DNA from: Cyanophora paradoxa | Lineage: Eukaryota > Glaucocystophyceae > Cyanophorales > Cyanophoraceae | Assembly (NCBI GenBank): GCA_004431415.1 | Contig: QPMI01000665.1 | Coordinates: forward strand, 1-30,401 | Direction: 5' to 3' | DNA: 30,401 bases | Shown: positions 16,226 through 26,569 of the stretch, piece after piece | Numbering within the stretch: position 1 is the stretch's first letter | Layout of the letters: each line of letters begins with the position of its first letter | Notes under the pieces: generated by a model | What the model was told of the DNA's origin: nothing | Databases searched by the model: none | Seen by the model: only the letters and a program-made list of their open reading frames with translations | Translations under genes and position numbers: made by a program

Positions 16226-16354
16226 CCATTTTTCTCCCATTTTGACTCGAGATTCTGTCCAAGTCCAAATCCGGCCCCGGGATTCGAACCCTCGTTTTGG
16301 GTCGATTTCACGCGTGAAAACAGCACTTTTCGGCCTTTTCCGATTTTTCCTTTC

Positions 16355-16462
16355 TCGCGATCGCATTAATGCCCCCGATCTCGAAATCGCGATCGAAAAG
16401 GGTCGCGATCGGGAGAAAGTCGCGATCACCAGGGTCGCGATCGGCTCGTGATCGCCGCGATC
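16355..16462. repeat. TCGCGATC iteron-like cluster
   Basis: TCGCGATC occurs at 16355, 16387, 16403, 16420 and 16435, plus CGCGATC at 16456. The middle copies are 15-17 bp apart. The core is palindromic and the surrounding sequence differs between copies, so it is not a simple tandem duplication. Such spacing suits cooperative protein binding, as in replication-initiator iterons or an operator. It lies about 240 bp upstream of the 16117 gene. Confidence 0.55.
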
Positions 16463-16469
16463 GCCAGCC

Positions 16470-16723
16470 TCGGAGGGGGTACCCCCACAGCTGTTGCGGC
16501 GGTTATAAGAACCTCCGCAATCCAAGCGTCACTTCCGAGTCTCGAGCTCTCGGAGTTGACTTTTCGCGTTTGGCCCATTGATGGCCCTCATATATATATA
16601 CGCATAATCTCACGACAATGTCCAGAATTCACTACAGATAGCTAGCTATAAAGCGGGCCGCGAAGGCAAAGTAAATACATTCGGGCATTCCAGAAGCTGG
16701 TACTATTACTCTGATATAAGCCG
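16470..16723. other. Spacer with AT-rich stretch
   Basis: Includes a TATATATATA run near 16591 and CTAGCTAG near 16638. The last part shows a degenerate edge of the following tandem array. No gene is recognised. Confidence 0.4.
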
Positions 16724-17596
16724 GTGAGCCGGGGCCGCCGGGGGCGACACAGAATTCGAAGAATCGCCTCGAGGGAGTGAGAGGGGCACCTGAGAATGAT
16801 GGGCCCGCGGAACCACGCCCGTCCTCCCCAGGGCGGGCCCCGCGCCTGCATCCGAGCCCTGCGAAATAACATCTATTACATTGGGATTCAGTTTATATAA
16901 GGTGAGCCGGGGACGCCGGGCACGACACAGAAGAATCGCCTCGAGGGAGTGAGGGGGCACCTGAGAATGATGGCCCGCGGAACCACGCCCGGCCTCCCCA
17001 GGGCGGGCCCCGCGCCTGCATCCGAGCCCTGAGAACCAACATCGATTACATTGGGATTCAGTTTATATAAGGTGAGCCGGGGCCGCCGGGCGCGACACAG
17101 AAGAATCGCCTCGAGGGAGTGAGGGGGTCATCAGAGAATGATGGGCCCGCGGAACCACGCCCGGCCTCCCCAGGGCGGGCCCCGCGCCTGCATCCGAGCC
17201 CTGAGAACCAACATCGATTACATTGGGATTCAGTTTATATAAGGTGAGCCGGGGCCGCCGGGGGCGACACAGAAGAATCGCCTCGAGGGAGTGAGGGGGG
17301 CACCTGAGAATGATGGGCCCGCGGAACCACGCCCGGCCTCCCCAGGGCGGGCCCCGCGCCTGCATCCGAGCCCTGAGAACCAACATCGATTACATTGGGA
17401 TTCAGTTTATATAAGGTGAGCCGGGGCCGCCGGGCGCGACACAGAAGAATCGCCTCGAGGGAGTGAGGGGGTCATCAGAGAATGATGGGCCGGGCCCGAG
17501 GAACCACGCCCGGCCCGGCCTCCCCAGGGCGGGCCCCGCGCCTGCATCCAAGCCCTGAGAAACAACATGTGGTATACATGGATTCAGAATCTATAA
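16724..17596. repeat. Tandem array of five units of about 172 bp
   Basis: Units start at GTGAGCCGGGG at 16724, 16902, 17072, 17244 and 17416 (steps 178, 170, 172, 172), and the last ends near 17596. Each has a GC-rich body (CCCCAGGGCGGGCCCCGCGC) and an AT-rich end with GATTCAGTTTATATAAG. The first and last units are the most diverged, as expected for array edges. The steps are not multiples of three, so the array is not coding. Possible roles are satellite DNA or an array of promoter-like spacer units. Confidence 0.85.
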
Positions 17597-18351
17597 GATG
17601 CGGGGGTGCCCGGGCCCTAGTGGGATGGCAAGAGCGAGACCAGGGCACCATGTGCCATCCACAGAAGTTTCTTTTCGAACTGAATATCTTTGGATAGAAT
17701 TGAGCTCTATTACATCAGAGTACATCATAAGAACGACAATGAAAAGAACTTTCAGGATATATAAAAAGGTCGGGACTCGCAAAGTAATCTAACCTGTAAG
17801 AGCCCGCCAAAACGTCTGACGAGCTCTCAAGCCTGACATCATGGCATCTTGATCATGACCTCATCCAACTCTGTCATCATGAAAACTGACCTCGCCGAGT
17901 CGGTGAGTGACTCCATTCCCAGTCAACAACAGCATGTGTGTTGCATCATATAAAGGCTTAAACAAGCCTCATATGTCACTCATTAACAGGGCATCGCTTG
18001 TTGGAACGAGATTTCGGAAATTATTACGGCCAGGTGCCGCCTAGAGCTAGCTATAGTGCACGTGCCCCGGGCCCTGGGCCCCCACGGCCATGCCGCCGCG
18101 GCGCACTCGTACTATGCCCCGCTGCCGTGCCCCCACGTGCCTCACTATATATGCCCCGGCGCCGCGATCGCGACCGCCGTGCCGCCACGTAACCCGCCTC
18201 GCTGTGGCGTGCCCTCATGATCACGTGCACATATATATGCATGTCCCCTACACATGTCGTAAATGACGCCATGTGTCAATGCGAGACAAAGCAAATTTGG
18301 AGCTACTAGGCTAGTCAAAATCACATCAAAATCTCTGCACACATTGAGCGG
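17597..18351. other. Gene-free region with TATA-like elements
   Basis: TATA-like sites occur at about 17757 (GATATATAAAAAGG) and 17947 (CATATAAAGG). A small hairpin AGGCTT-AAAC-AAGCCT lies near 17954. From about 18050 the text becomes C-rich with TGCCCC units. No coding frame on either strand is convincing. Confidence 0.4.
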
Positions 18352-19675
18352 GGGAGCCGCGCCGCCGCCCGCCGCGCCGCCGCGCCGCCGCCCGCCGCGC
18401 CGCCGCCCGCCGCGCCGCCGCCCGCCGCGCCTCCGCCCGCCGCGCCTCCGCCGCGTGCGGCGAGCCTCGCCGCCGCCCGCCCGCGCCTCCCGCGCCGCCC
18501 GGCGAGATGCCGCGCCGCGCGCCGCGCCTCCGCCCCGCCCGGAGAGCCGCGCCGCTGCCCGCCGCGCCTCCCGCGCCGCCCGGCGAGATGCCCCGCCGCC
18601 CGCCGCGCCTCTGCCCCGCCCGGAGAGCCGCGCCGCTGCCCGCCCGCGCCTCCCGCGCGTGCAGTGAGCCTCGTCGCCGCCCGCCGCGCCTCCCGCACCG
18701 CCCGGCGAGATGCCCCGCCGCGCGCCGCGCCTCCGCCCGCCCGGAGAGCCGCGCCGCTGCCCGCGCCGCCTCCCGCGCCGCCCGGCGAGATGCCCCGCCG
18801 CCCGCCGCGCCTCCGCCCGCCCGGAGAGCCTCGCCGCCGCCCGCCGCGCCTCCCGCGCCGCCCGGCGAGATGCCCCGCCGCGCGCCGCGCCTCCGCCCCG
18901 CCCAGAGAGCCTCGCCGCCGCCCGTCGCGCCTCCGCCGCGTGCGGCGAGCCTCGTCGCCGCCGCCGCGCCTCCGCCCCGCCCGGAGAGCCGCGCCGCTGC
19001 CCGCCGCGCCTCCCGCGCCGCCGGCGAGATGCCCGCCGCCCGCCGCGCCTCTGCCCCACCCGGAGAGCCGCGCCGCTGCCCGCCCGCGCCTCCCGCGCGT
19101 GCAGTGAGCCTCGTCGCCGCCCGCCGCGCCTCCCGCACCGCCCGGCGAGATGCCCCGCCGCGCGCCGCGCCTCCGCCCCGCCCGGAGAGCCGCGCCGCTG
19201 CCGCGCCGCCTCCCGCGCCGCCCGGCGAGATGCCCCGCCGCCCGCCGCGCCTCCGCCCGCCGGAGAGCCTCGCCGCCGCCCGCCGCGCTCCCGCGCCGCC
19301 CGCGAGATGCCCCGCCGCGCGCCGCGCCTCCGCCCCGCCAGAGAGCCTCGCCGCCGCCCGTCGCGCCTCCGCCGCGTGCGGCGAGCCTCGTCGCCGCCCG
19401 CCGCGCCTCCGCCCGCCCGGAGAGCCTCGCTGCCGCCCTTCGCGCCTCCGCCGCGTGCGGCGAGCCTCGTCGCCGCCCGCCGCGCCTCCCGCGCCGCCCG
19501 GCGAGATGCCCCGCCGCGCGCCGCGCCTCCGCCCGCCCAGAGAGCCGCGCCGCTGCCCGCCGCGCCTACGCGGCGTGCAGTGAGCCTCGCCGCCGCCCGC
19601 CGCGCCTCCGCCCGCCCGGCGAGCCGCGCCGCGCGCGCGCCTCCGCTCCGCCTGGCCGCGCCTCGGCCCTATGCG
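18352..19675. repeat. Long G+C-only tandem array
   Basis: Made of CGCCGCCCGCCGCGCCTCC-type units. GCGAGATGCC anchors appear near 18501, 18582, 18704, 18784, 18864, 19023, 19144, 19224, 19301 and 19500. Their spacings (81, 122, 80, 80, 159, 121, 80, 77, 199) are close to multiples of 40. Long open frames exist on both strands only because A and T, and so stop codons, are nearly absent. It is non-coding satellite-like DNA. Confidence 0.85.
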
Positions 19676-20780
19676 GCGGCCCATGACTTGTCTATGAGAA
19701 AACTTCTAAGCGTGGTACGAACTGTTCATATCGCTTGCCGGAGGGGCGGGTCCCCGCATGGATCGCGCTGCCTCAGCATCTGCGCTGCGTCGCCGAGTCT
19801 CCCTGCGCCACGGAGTACTCAGCCCTGGGACTCATAGGAGAGATTGTATTAGAAGTGGCACGCACGAAGCTTTTCGCTCGTTAGCGGCTCGGGCTGTGTA
19901 TCGGTTGCCTGTCGCCACATCGCGCCGCGCCAGTTCTTGGCATCCTTGGCATCCTCGCACACGTATGCTTGCACGCGCTCAGCTGCACGATGGGATGCAG
20001 CTGCGGGACCATTGCACATGGTTGCAGCAGCAATGCAGCTGCGGGACCGGGGTACCAGTACGCGATTGGACAGGGTACACATCCAAAAAGCCTTCGTCAA
20101 CGTCTTCGTCCCGCAGGCCTCGCTGGCCGCCGCCCGAGCAACAGCATTGAACCGCGACTCCTAGCGCATTCCTGTCCTCTTCACGCGCAGGTCCTTGGTC
20201 ATCGGCTTCCGTTCATCGGCTTCAACGGACACCCGCTGCGGTCGGTCTCCCGCCGTCCACTTGGTGCCACGCTGGCTAACTAGCTCTTGAGGGCGGACAG
20301 CAACCCTTCCGAGCACCGAGACGCGAATTCCGACGCTCTGGACCGAGACGCGATGGCAGGTTCGAACAAGTGCCCAAGACACCGTCCTGCCATCGGATTT
20401 GCTAAGTGATCTGACTACTCCGTAAAGGAGCCCTCGGTGGTCTCCCTAGGCCTGCGTTCCGCGTTCCGCGGGCCGGGCCCTCTGGCACCAGGTACGCGCG
20501 CGCCCCAGGCTGCGCCACGTTAGCTAGCAATGCTTGCTAGCAAGCGCGCCAGGCCGGTCCATCCTATAGCTTCCCGTCCCGCGCTGAGCTTAGGTGCCGC
20601 GCCTTGCCGTGACTTCGCGCGTGCAGGCGCCTGGCGGCACCGCGGCACGCGCAACGAGGCGCCGCGGATGTGGTGGAGCACATGGAGCGGCGCCGGCGGC
20701 TGGGACAAGTGGGCGATGGCGCTGCGCGGATGGCGCTGCGAGTAGCTAAGAGGTGGTCAACGAGGCGCGATGTAGGTGTA
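19676..20780. other. Region without recognised gene
   Basis: Mixed-composition DNA with small repeats: GCAGCTGCGGGACC at about 19998 and 20034, and CTTGGCATC doubled near 19936. Short frames exist on both strands but none has protein-like composition or a family match. CTAG/GCTAGC units begin near 20520. Confidence 0.4.
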
Positions 20781-21000
20781 GCTAGCTAGCTAGCGAGACC
20801 ATTCAGGCATCTGATAGCTAGCTAGCTAGAGAGTGAGTGCAATCGAGATTGGCTGCTCGCTGGTGGGCGCGCGGCGCGGGTGGACGGGTGCTCCGGTCAC
20901 AGGCCTGCGAGATAAGCTTAAATAAGCTTAGATGCCTGCCGAGATGAGCTTAAATGGTATTTCGGACTCATCATTGCGTGTCCGTTTCACTGAAATGGTA
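20780..21000. repeat. GCTAGC microsatellite and AAGCTTAAAT units
   Basis: TAGCTAGCTAGCTAGC-like runs occur at about 20779-20830. AGCTTAAAT units follow near 20915-20955, and AAATGGTAT occurs twice (about 20952 and 20993). No gene is seen. Confidence 0.6.
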
Positions 21001-21234
21001 TCTCGGGTTTTACTTAAGATACACCCGAGTTAATTCTCGCTGTGCGCGATATCGATACGTCTTCCTCTACTCGCTCGCCCTCGGCTCGGGACGCGCGAAC
21101 GACGAGCAGGTGGAAGCGATGCGTGAGTTTCGGGTGCGTTCGACCTGCTGCGGCGTCGACCCGATCGCGAGCCGCCCAGCGGCCGCGTCTTGCCGTCTGA
21201 CGTCGACCCGCGGCCGTGCCGACGCCCCAGCCTG

Positions 21235-22953
21235 GCAGCGCGTCATCTACCGGAACCAGTACCGAGCCCGCGAGGATTGCAGCCCCCGCGTGTCTCAGAT
21301 CCTCCTCTTTCGCTTCGGCGCCGCAGGCGCGCGCGCCGCATCCCGCACGCCCTGCGGCCGTGACCCCGGGTTTAGTGCGCGGGCCGGCGGCGGGCGCAGG
21401 GTTCGGCTCGGAGCTCCACCACACGGCCTCGCTCTGGGGATCGTGCTCAAGACGCGGCGCGTGCTCCTGGTGGCCCCGCACCAGGACTGGCTGTGCGCGC
21501 GTCGCGCCCGCCCCTCTCAGAGTCTGCCCCCTCCCCGCCCGAGCCGAGAGCGGGCGGCCCGGCGGCAGGTACGCGGACCACGATCTCTGCGCGGAGGAGT
21601 GCCGCTGCCTCGGCTGCCGCATGCTCCCGCTCTCCACCTGCTCGTGCGCCGACGCGCCGACGCGGCGGCGCGGCGCACCTCCCCAGCCCGCCTCACGCGC
21701 CGGCGCGGGGCAGCCTCTCGGACCTTGGGGACCTGCAGAGCGGGGCGGCGCCCATATCGCTCGGGAAGCACGAGGCGCGCCGCGCTCCGGCCCACCCGCC
21801 CCCCGCCTCGGGGCGAGCCGGCGGCGGGGCGCAGGCGAACAAGACGGTCCTCTACTACGACTTCGCGGCGTGGAGCGACGCGGCGCTCGCGCGCTCCGTG
21901 GCGGCCCCCGGCGAGGCGCGGCCCCGGGCTTCGAGAAGTGGGGCCCCGAGTGGGCCCGCGCCCAGGCGCGCCTTGAAGGCCGGGCGAGCGACCCGCGCGG
22001 GCGCCCCTCACTCGCACGCGCGGCAGGCCGTCGCCTTCCTGCTGCGCTCCAACGCGCGGGGCGCGGCCTGGCTCGAGGAGGGCCTGCGCGCCGCCGGCCT
22101 CGCCCCCGGCGCCCCCTGCGTCTCCATCCACGTCCGGTCCGCCCCGCCCCGCCCTGCGCCCCACGCCCGCCGCCGCCGAGCGGGCGGGGCAGGCGGCAGG
22201 ACAAGAGGTCGGAGGCGAGGCCGCTGCCGCTGGCCCGGGTGCGGCGCCCGCTGCGCCCCCGCGGGCGGGGCCGACCGGGGGGGCGGCCCGGCCAGTACGT
22301 GGAGCGGGCGGAGCCGTTCCTCCGCGCCCTCAACACGACCCTTTTCTTCGTCGCAACGGGTCCGCCTGCCCCACGCCCCCCTCCGGGGCCGGGGGGCGAG
22401 GGGCGGGGGCAGACGAGGCAGCGGTGCTGCGGGAGGAGGCGGGGGCGTACGGGCCGCGCTACACCTTCCTCCACGCCCCGACAAGGACCGCGCGGTGGGT
22501 GGGGCCCCGCCGGCCATGGCCAGCCGCGTCTCAGGGCGGCGGGGGCAGGTCTTCGACCACGCGAGCCACCTGCGGGAGCGGCGGAGGGGCGGGACGCGCA
22601 CGCGCGAGTGGAAGGTGGCCCCCCGCGCCCCTCCGCGGGGCCGCGGGCGAGGCGGGGCGGGGCGGGCAGGCGGCGATGGTGGACGTGGTGGCGCTGGCGA
22701 CGTGCGGCGCCTCCGTCGTCACCTTCTCAAGCAACGTCCGCCGCCCCCCGCCCCGCCCCGCCCCGCCGAGCGCCCCGCTCCGCGCTGCAGATCGGGCGCC
22801 TGGTCGCCGAGCTGGCGACCTTCCTGCGGCACAACCACACGCGGGCGCGCGCCGGCCCCCGCCCCCGCCCCCGCCTCTCGGGCCGAGGGGCGGGGGCGGC
22901 AGGTGCGGGGCGAGGTGGTCTCCCTCGACGACACTTTCTTCCTCCCGCCCTGA
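21235..22953 (+). CDS. FUT8-like (GT23-type) glycosyltransferase, multi-exon
   Basis: Exons recovered by frame and splice sites follow a FUT8/NodZ-like order. FGSELHHTA (about 21410-21435) leads to TRRVLLVAPHQDWLCA (about 21450-21497). A Cys-rich segment follows (CAEECRCLGCRMLPLSTCS, about 21585-21645). Later come NKTVLYYDFAAWSD, and VSIHVRR joined across an intron to QDKRSEA, which is the nucleotide-binding HVRR-x-DK motif. FFVAT joins DEAAVLREEAGAYG, and LATCGASVVTFSSN is the C-terminal signature, ending with VVSLDDTFFLPP and TGA at 22953. Introns include 22137-22192, 22239-22295, 22360-22412, 22495-22548, 22615-22669 and 22736-22790. A last one before 22903 has no GT donor. A few one-base shifts (near 21440, 21920 and 22480) remain, so it is a real gene with errors or an early pseudogene. 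The 5' end is uncertain. Confidence 0.65.
22137..22192 (+). other. Mini-intron inside the HVRR-DK motif
   Basis: A 56-nt GT-AG intron, almost entirely G and C. Removing it joins VSIHVR to RQDKRSEA and restores the conserved nucleotide-binding motif, which strongly supports the splice sites. Confidence 0.7.
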
Positions 22954-23553
22954 CCGCCCCGGCCCCGCCCCAACCCGCGCCCCCCCGCCCCTGCTCCTTC
23001 ACCCACGTCCGCCTCCTCCTTGGCTTCTCGGGGCCCCGCCCGCCCCGCCCACCCCGCCCGACCCGCAGACCCCCTCCCGGAGTCCACCCCCTTCGTTCGC
23101 CACCGACGTCGACGCCCCACCATCCTCGCCCCGCGCCCCGCCGCCCCGCCCCCGGCGGCCTTCCTGGCGCGCGGCCCCGCGCGGCCTTCCCCGGCGCCGG
23201 CAGCCCCGCGCGGCCGCGGGTCGACCCGCTGCTGGCGCCTCGCCTCTGGGGGCCCGAGCATGCGCAGCGGGGCGGGTCCTGCGGAGGGCCCCGGCCAGGT
23301 CCCCATGGCCAGTGCTCGCGAATTCGAAGCTGCTCGCGTTGATCCTGAGCTCGGCCCGCGGCCGGTCGCTTTCCGTTCGTGGCCCGCTGCAGTGCAATTC
23401 AATACTTGTCCTGTCGACGTCTGTAATATGTGTGCCCCTCTCTGATCACTCCTCCCTCGTTCATTTTGTTCGTTAGTTCGTTAGTTCTTGTTTAGTGCAG
23501 TAGGAGACTCAGTGACTGCTGTAGATCACTAGAAGAGAAGCCCCGCTCCAAGT
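22954..23553. other. C-rich 3' flank, no recognised gene
   Basis: To about 23250 it is mainly CCCCGCC-type sequence. Short plausible peptide (FTHVRLLLGFSGPRPP) exists on + but no family is recognised. After 23400 the composition becomes ordinary and contains GTTCGTTAGTTCGTTAGTTC. Confidence 0.35.
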
Positions 23554-23618
23554 AGTGTCAGGCCGGCCGACACTTTTAATCTGACACTATTTACATTAAA
23601 TATTGTCAGGACAGTGTC
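23554..23618. repeat. AGTGTC/GACACT inverted repeat cluster
   Basis: AGTGTC at 23554, GACACT at 23569 and 23583, and AGTGTC at 23613 form nested inverted pairs. The centre of the first pair is the near-palindrome TGTCAGGCCGGCCGACA. The arrangement resembles a small terminal-inverted-repeat element or a regulatory hairpin. It lies between the convergent glycosyltransferase and REV3-like genes. Confidence 0.55.
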
Positions 23619-23739
23619 ACTTCCTGCCCCATTCTACTAGCTATAGTGGGAGATGGCCATGAATGGCCCAGAGTCGGCGCGTGCGCGCGCAGCAGAGTCG
23701 GCGCCCGCGCGCCCAGGAGGAGGCGGCGGGGATGGAGGG

Positions 23740-24960
23740 GGCGGGGTGGCGCTGGGGGCACCCTCGGGCCCGACGAAGAGGGCGCCTCGAGCTCCCCCAG
23801 CGCCCCTGCGGGGGAGGCGCGAGGGGGGGCCCAGCTGCGGGGCGCGGCCCGGGGGCGGGGGCGGCGGGGCCGGCCCTTCGGGCCCAGTGGCGGGGGCCAG
23901 CAGCGGGGGTCGACCCCGAGGCGCCGGGCGCCCCGCCGCCGGCCCGCCCAGCTGCGAGGCCGAGGGCGCGCGAGGGCCCGAGGAGGAGGGAGGGGGGGGC
24001 AGGGGGCGGGGCGGGCCTTGCCGAGACGGGTGGTGAAGCAGAGGTTGTGCGCGATCGCCGTCGAGGGGCACAGCGACTGCACTGGGGCGTATGAGAGCCG
24101 GAGCCGCGGGCGAGGTTGGCGAAGAGGTGGATGCCGCAGGTGCGCGCCAGCTCCGACGCCCGCCGCACCCGCGCGGGGCGTCGGGCGGGGCCGGGGGGAG
24201 GGGGGCGGGAGAAGGGGAGGCGGGCTTCGCCGCGTCGCGCAGCCAGCCGGGAACCCTGGTCCGGGGCGGGGCGGGGCGGACGAGGTCGACGGCCTCGAGG
24301 ATGGCGAGCGCCGTCCCCGCCCGCTGCCTGCGCCCCCGCGTCCCTCTTCGACGCTCTCGAGGGAGTGCTTCAGCTCCCCCCGCATCAGCCGCCGCACGTT
24401 CAGCACGCGCCCGCCGGCGATCAGACCGGGGAGAGGGGGAGGGAGGAGGGGGGAGAGGGGCGGACCGGCCGGAGACGTCAGCCTAGGGTCGAGCACCGGC
24501 GAGAGAGGCCCTCCGAAGGCGAAGGACGCCGCACCACTGGAGGTCGATGCCGATACCCCAGCGAGCCGCCCTGCACCCTGTACCCCGCCAGCACGTCCGG
24601 GTCCACCCCCCGCACCAGCTCCGCGAACCCTAAGGGGTGCGCCGCTCAGACGACGGGGTACGGGGGAGGTGTGGGCTCGTCGGGGAGGGAGCGGGCGTCG
24701 GAGAAGGCTCGCTCCAGGCGGCGCGGGCCCCGGGCCCCGTCGGGGGCGGCGGGGCCGGCGGCTGAGCTGGCGGGGGCGGGGGCTCCGCTGGGCGGGGCGC
24801 AGGCACAGGCGCAGGAGGATGCCGAGGCGGGCCCGGGGCCCCCGACGCTGCCGAGGTGCATGTTGGCGTGCACCTCGCGCTCGATGCTGCCGGAGAGGCC
24901 AGGCAAGACAAAGAAAGAAGGGGCGAAGCGGAAGGGAAAGGAGCCTCGCCTCAGGCGGGC
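23740..24960 (-). pseudogene. REV3: REV3-like DNA polymerase zeta catalytic subunit remnant
   Basis: Family-B polymerase blocks occur in the correct N-to-C order on -. SIEREVHANM lies at about 24895-24866 (start of the exonuclease-like region). FAELVRGVDPDVLAGYRVQG lies at about 24627-24568, followed by GSLGY. GGRVLNVRRLMRGELKHSLE is near 24420-24360, and LAILEAVDLV near 24320-24290. SELARTCGIHLFANLARGS is at about 24155-24098. VQSLCPSTAIAHNLCFTTRL is near 24085-24024, and ALFVGPE near 23780. These match Pol zeta best. In motif A the usual catalytic Asp is replaced by Pro and the Tyr by Cys. About 50 residues between the SELAR block and motif A are missing. Nothing of the palm with YGDTDS or of the C-terminal metal sites is present. 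Several introns lie between blocks. It is a broken copy. Confidence 0.75.
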
Positions 24961-25174
24961 GAGCTGCTGGCCCACGTGGCGCGGCTCCGGCGGCTCCGGC
25001 GGGGCCCCGCGGCCGCCTCGCCCTCCGACGGCCCCGTACCCCCGAGGACCCCTCCGACCGAGCCGCCGGCCGAAGCGGCGGCGGCGGCGGCGGCGGCGCG
25101 CGCCGGCGACTCGGCGGCGGGGCGGGAGGCCGGTGCGCCCCGCCGCCGCCCCCTGCGAAGAGGTACCCCTAGGC
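24815..25174. repeat. Segmental duplication, copy 1
   Basis: Near-identical to 28629-28970 in the same orientation, with several small indels. It includes the REV3-like SIEREVHANM exon and its upstream Arg-rich flank, and ends at AGGTACCCCTAGGC. Sequences outside the shared part are unrelated. Confidence 0.9.
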
Positions 25175-26424
25175 TTTGGGGTGGGTAGGTCGAGAGGGGG
25201 CCGGGTCGGGGCGCGCCGGGCCGGGGCGGCTGCCTGGCTGGCGTCCCGGGTGCCCTGGCGGAGCGCCCGCCGCACGTCCCCGGCGATCGCGAGGGCGTCA
25301 ATGTCCTCGGCCTCTTCTGGGCCCTCCCCCTCCTCGGCGGGATACGCCACCTCCTCCAGCTCCTCGTGCGGGCGGCGGGGCGGGGCGGAGACGGCGCGCG
25401 CGGCGGCCGCCTGGGGTGACCAGAGGGGCCGGGCGGGGGAAAGGGAGAGGCGGGCGCGGTGCGGTGCCGGGCTCGCCGGGGCGCTAGCGCTGGTGTGCAG
25501 CCGCTCGAGGCTCCCCAGGATCGTCCCCAGGCGCCTGTTGATCTCCTCCTCGATCCTGTCCGAGGCATACCGAACCGGAGGCTGCGGCGGCGGCGGCGCA
25601 GGGGCCGGAACCGAGTAGCGGCAGTCACACTGGTACGCGGAGGCGGAAGCGGCGGCGGCGGCCGCTGCCGCGGCAGCCGCGGAGGACCGCGCCTCGGTCT
25701 TCAGCTCCGCGTTCTCGCCGCGGAGCTGTTCCAGCTGCTCCTGCGACACCCCGCCTGAGGGTCGCGCTGCACTCGGGTCCCGATCCGGCAGCGCACCTGG
25801 AGTAGTTGTACATGCCCCTCCAACAGCCTCGCGCGCTCGTGCAGCACCTCGTTCACCTGCGGCGGCGCTGGGGCGGCCCTCGCGGCGCGTCCGGCCGCGG
25901 CGTCTGGACCTTCAGGACCTCGGCTGACGACATTGCAAGCTCGTTGTTGGAGTGCCGCAGCGCCTCCGCCTCCTCGAGAATCTGCTGGAACGCTCCCTCC
26001 ACCTCCCGCTTGCGCCGCTCTGAAGCCTTGGCTGCGGGCGACCGTGAGCAAGGGGCGACCGGCCGCGGCCGGAGGCTCGGTTCGCCGCACCGCACTCCCT
26101 CAGCTCCTGGTTCTGGCGACGCTCGTCTTCCACGTTCTCCAGCAGGCGCTGGAACAGCACCTCGCTAGCATCCAGCTTCTTCTTTAGAGCTCGATTCGAG
26201 GCGCGCTCGTCTCCCTGTAGCTTCTCGACCGCCTCCTGCAACCGCTTGTTCTCCTCGTGCAGCGCTGTCGCTCTCCGATCCGCTCGCATTCGCCCCACAA
26301 CTCCACGGCCTCCTCGTACTTCCGCTGGTCGCCGGTTAGGAGCCCCGGTGGGCTGTCCGAATCGAACAGATCGCACCTCCCACCAGGCAGCGATCTGCGC
26401 GTCGGTCTGCCCCTCCGACGGCAT
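25175..26424 (-). CDS. Coiled-coil protein gene with four mini-introns
   Basis: ATG at 26424 (MPSEGQTDAQIAAWWE). Introns at 26376-26325, 26090-26032, 25909-25857 and 25796-25741 (52, 59, 53 and 56 nt, all GT-AG) join a continuous coiled coil. Its exons carry KYEEAVELWGECERI, ALHEENKRLQEAVEKLQGDE, KREVEGAFQQILEEAEALRH, VNEVLHERARLLEGHVQLLQ and EQLEQLRGENAELKTEA. One base appears lost near 26265. After a polyalanine run comes IEEEINRRLGTILGSLERL, then Pro/Ala-rich and acidic linkers to about 25180. The end is unclear, and it may run into the REV3-like exons downstream. Likely cytoskeletal or scaffold; no specific family is recognised. Confidence 0.55.
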
Positions 26425-26481
26425 CGCCAGAATTTGAATCGCCACGCAGCACGGACTCGTCCCGGCGGTACCGACGTGTTT

Positions 26482-26510
26482 GTGTGTGGTCACACACTGT
26501 GGTCACAGTG
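26482..26510. promoter_or_regulatory. Two overlapping perfect palindromes
   Basis: GTGTGTG-GT-CACACAC (26482-26497) overlaps CACTGTG-GT-CACAGTG (26495-26510). Each has 7-bp arms around a central GT. They sit between the divergent coiled-coil (ATG 26424) and Nudix (ATG 26665) genes, so a shared regulatory site is plausible. Confidence 0.5.
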
Positions 26511-26569
26511 TGGTGAGAGACCTGGGTAGATCGGTATCGCTAGAATTTGAATTTTGATTCGTGTACCCG

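Noticed and set aside
16262-16292. Exact B-box (GGTTCGAATCC on -) suggesting a tRNA gene
   Set aside because: Only three T-stem pairs form, no matching acceptor arm and no acceptable A-box upstream on -. It is treated as chance or a relic.
16706-17386. - strand frames covering the 172-bp units
   Set aside because: Unit lengths are not multiples of three and the frame changes from unit to unit, so it is not a repeat protein.
16724-17596. CRISPR array
   Set aside because: The whole unit of about 172 bp is repeated, with no unique spacers, and the context is eukaryotic.
18326-19837. Very long open frames on both strands (up to about 450 codons)
   Set aside because: They result from near-absence of A and T in a tandem array. 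They encode only Arg/Ala/Pro/Gly repeats and change frame with each unit.
19969-20160. Small Cys-containing frame resembling a metallothionein
   Set aside because: The Cys codons come from GCAGCTGC-type repeats. There is no consistent Cys spacing and no start context.
20161-20382. Short - frame with protein-like composition
   Set aside because: About 70 codons, no family match, no splice support and no conserved neighbour.
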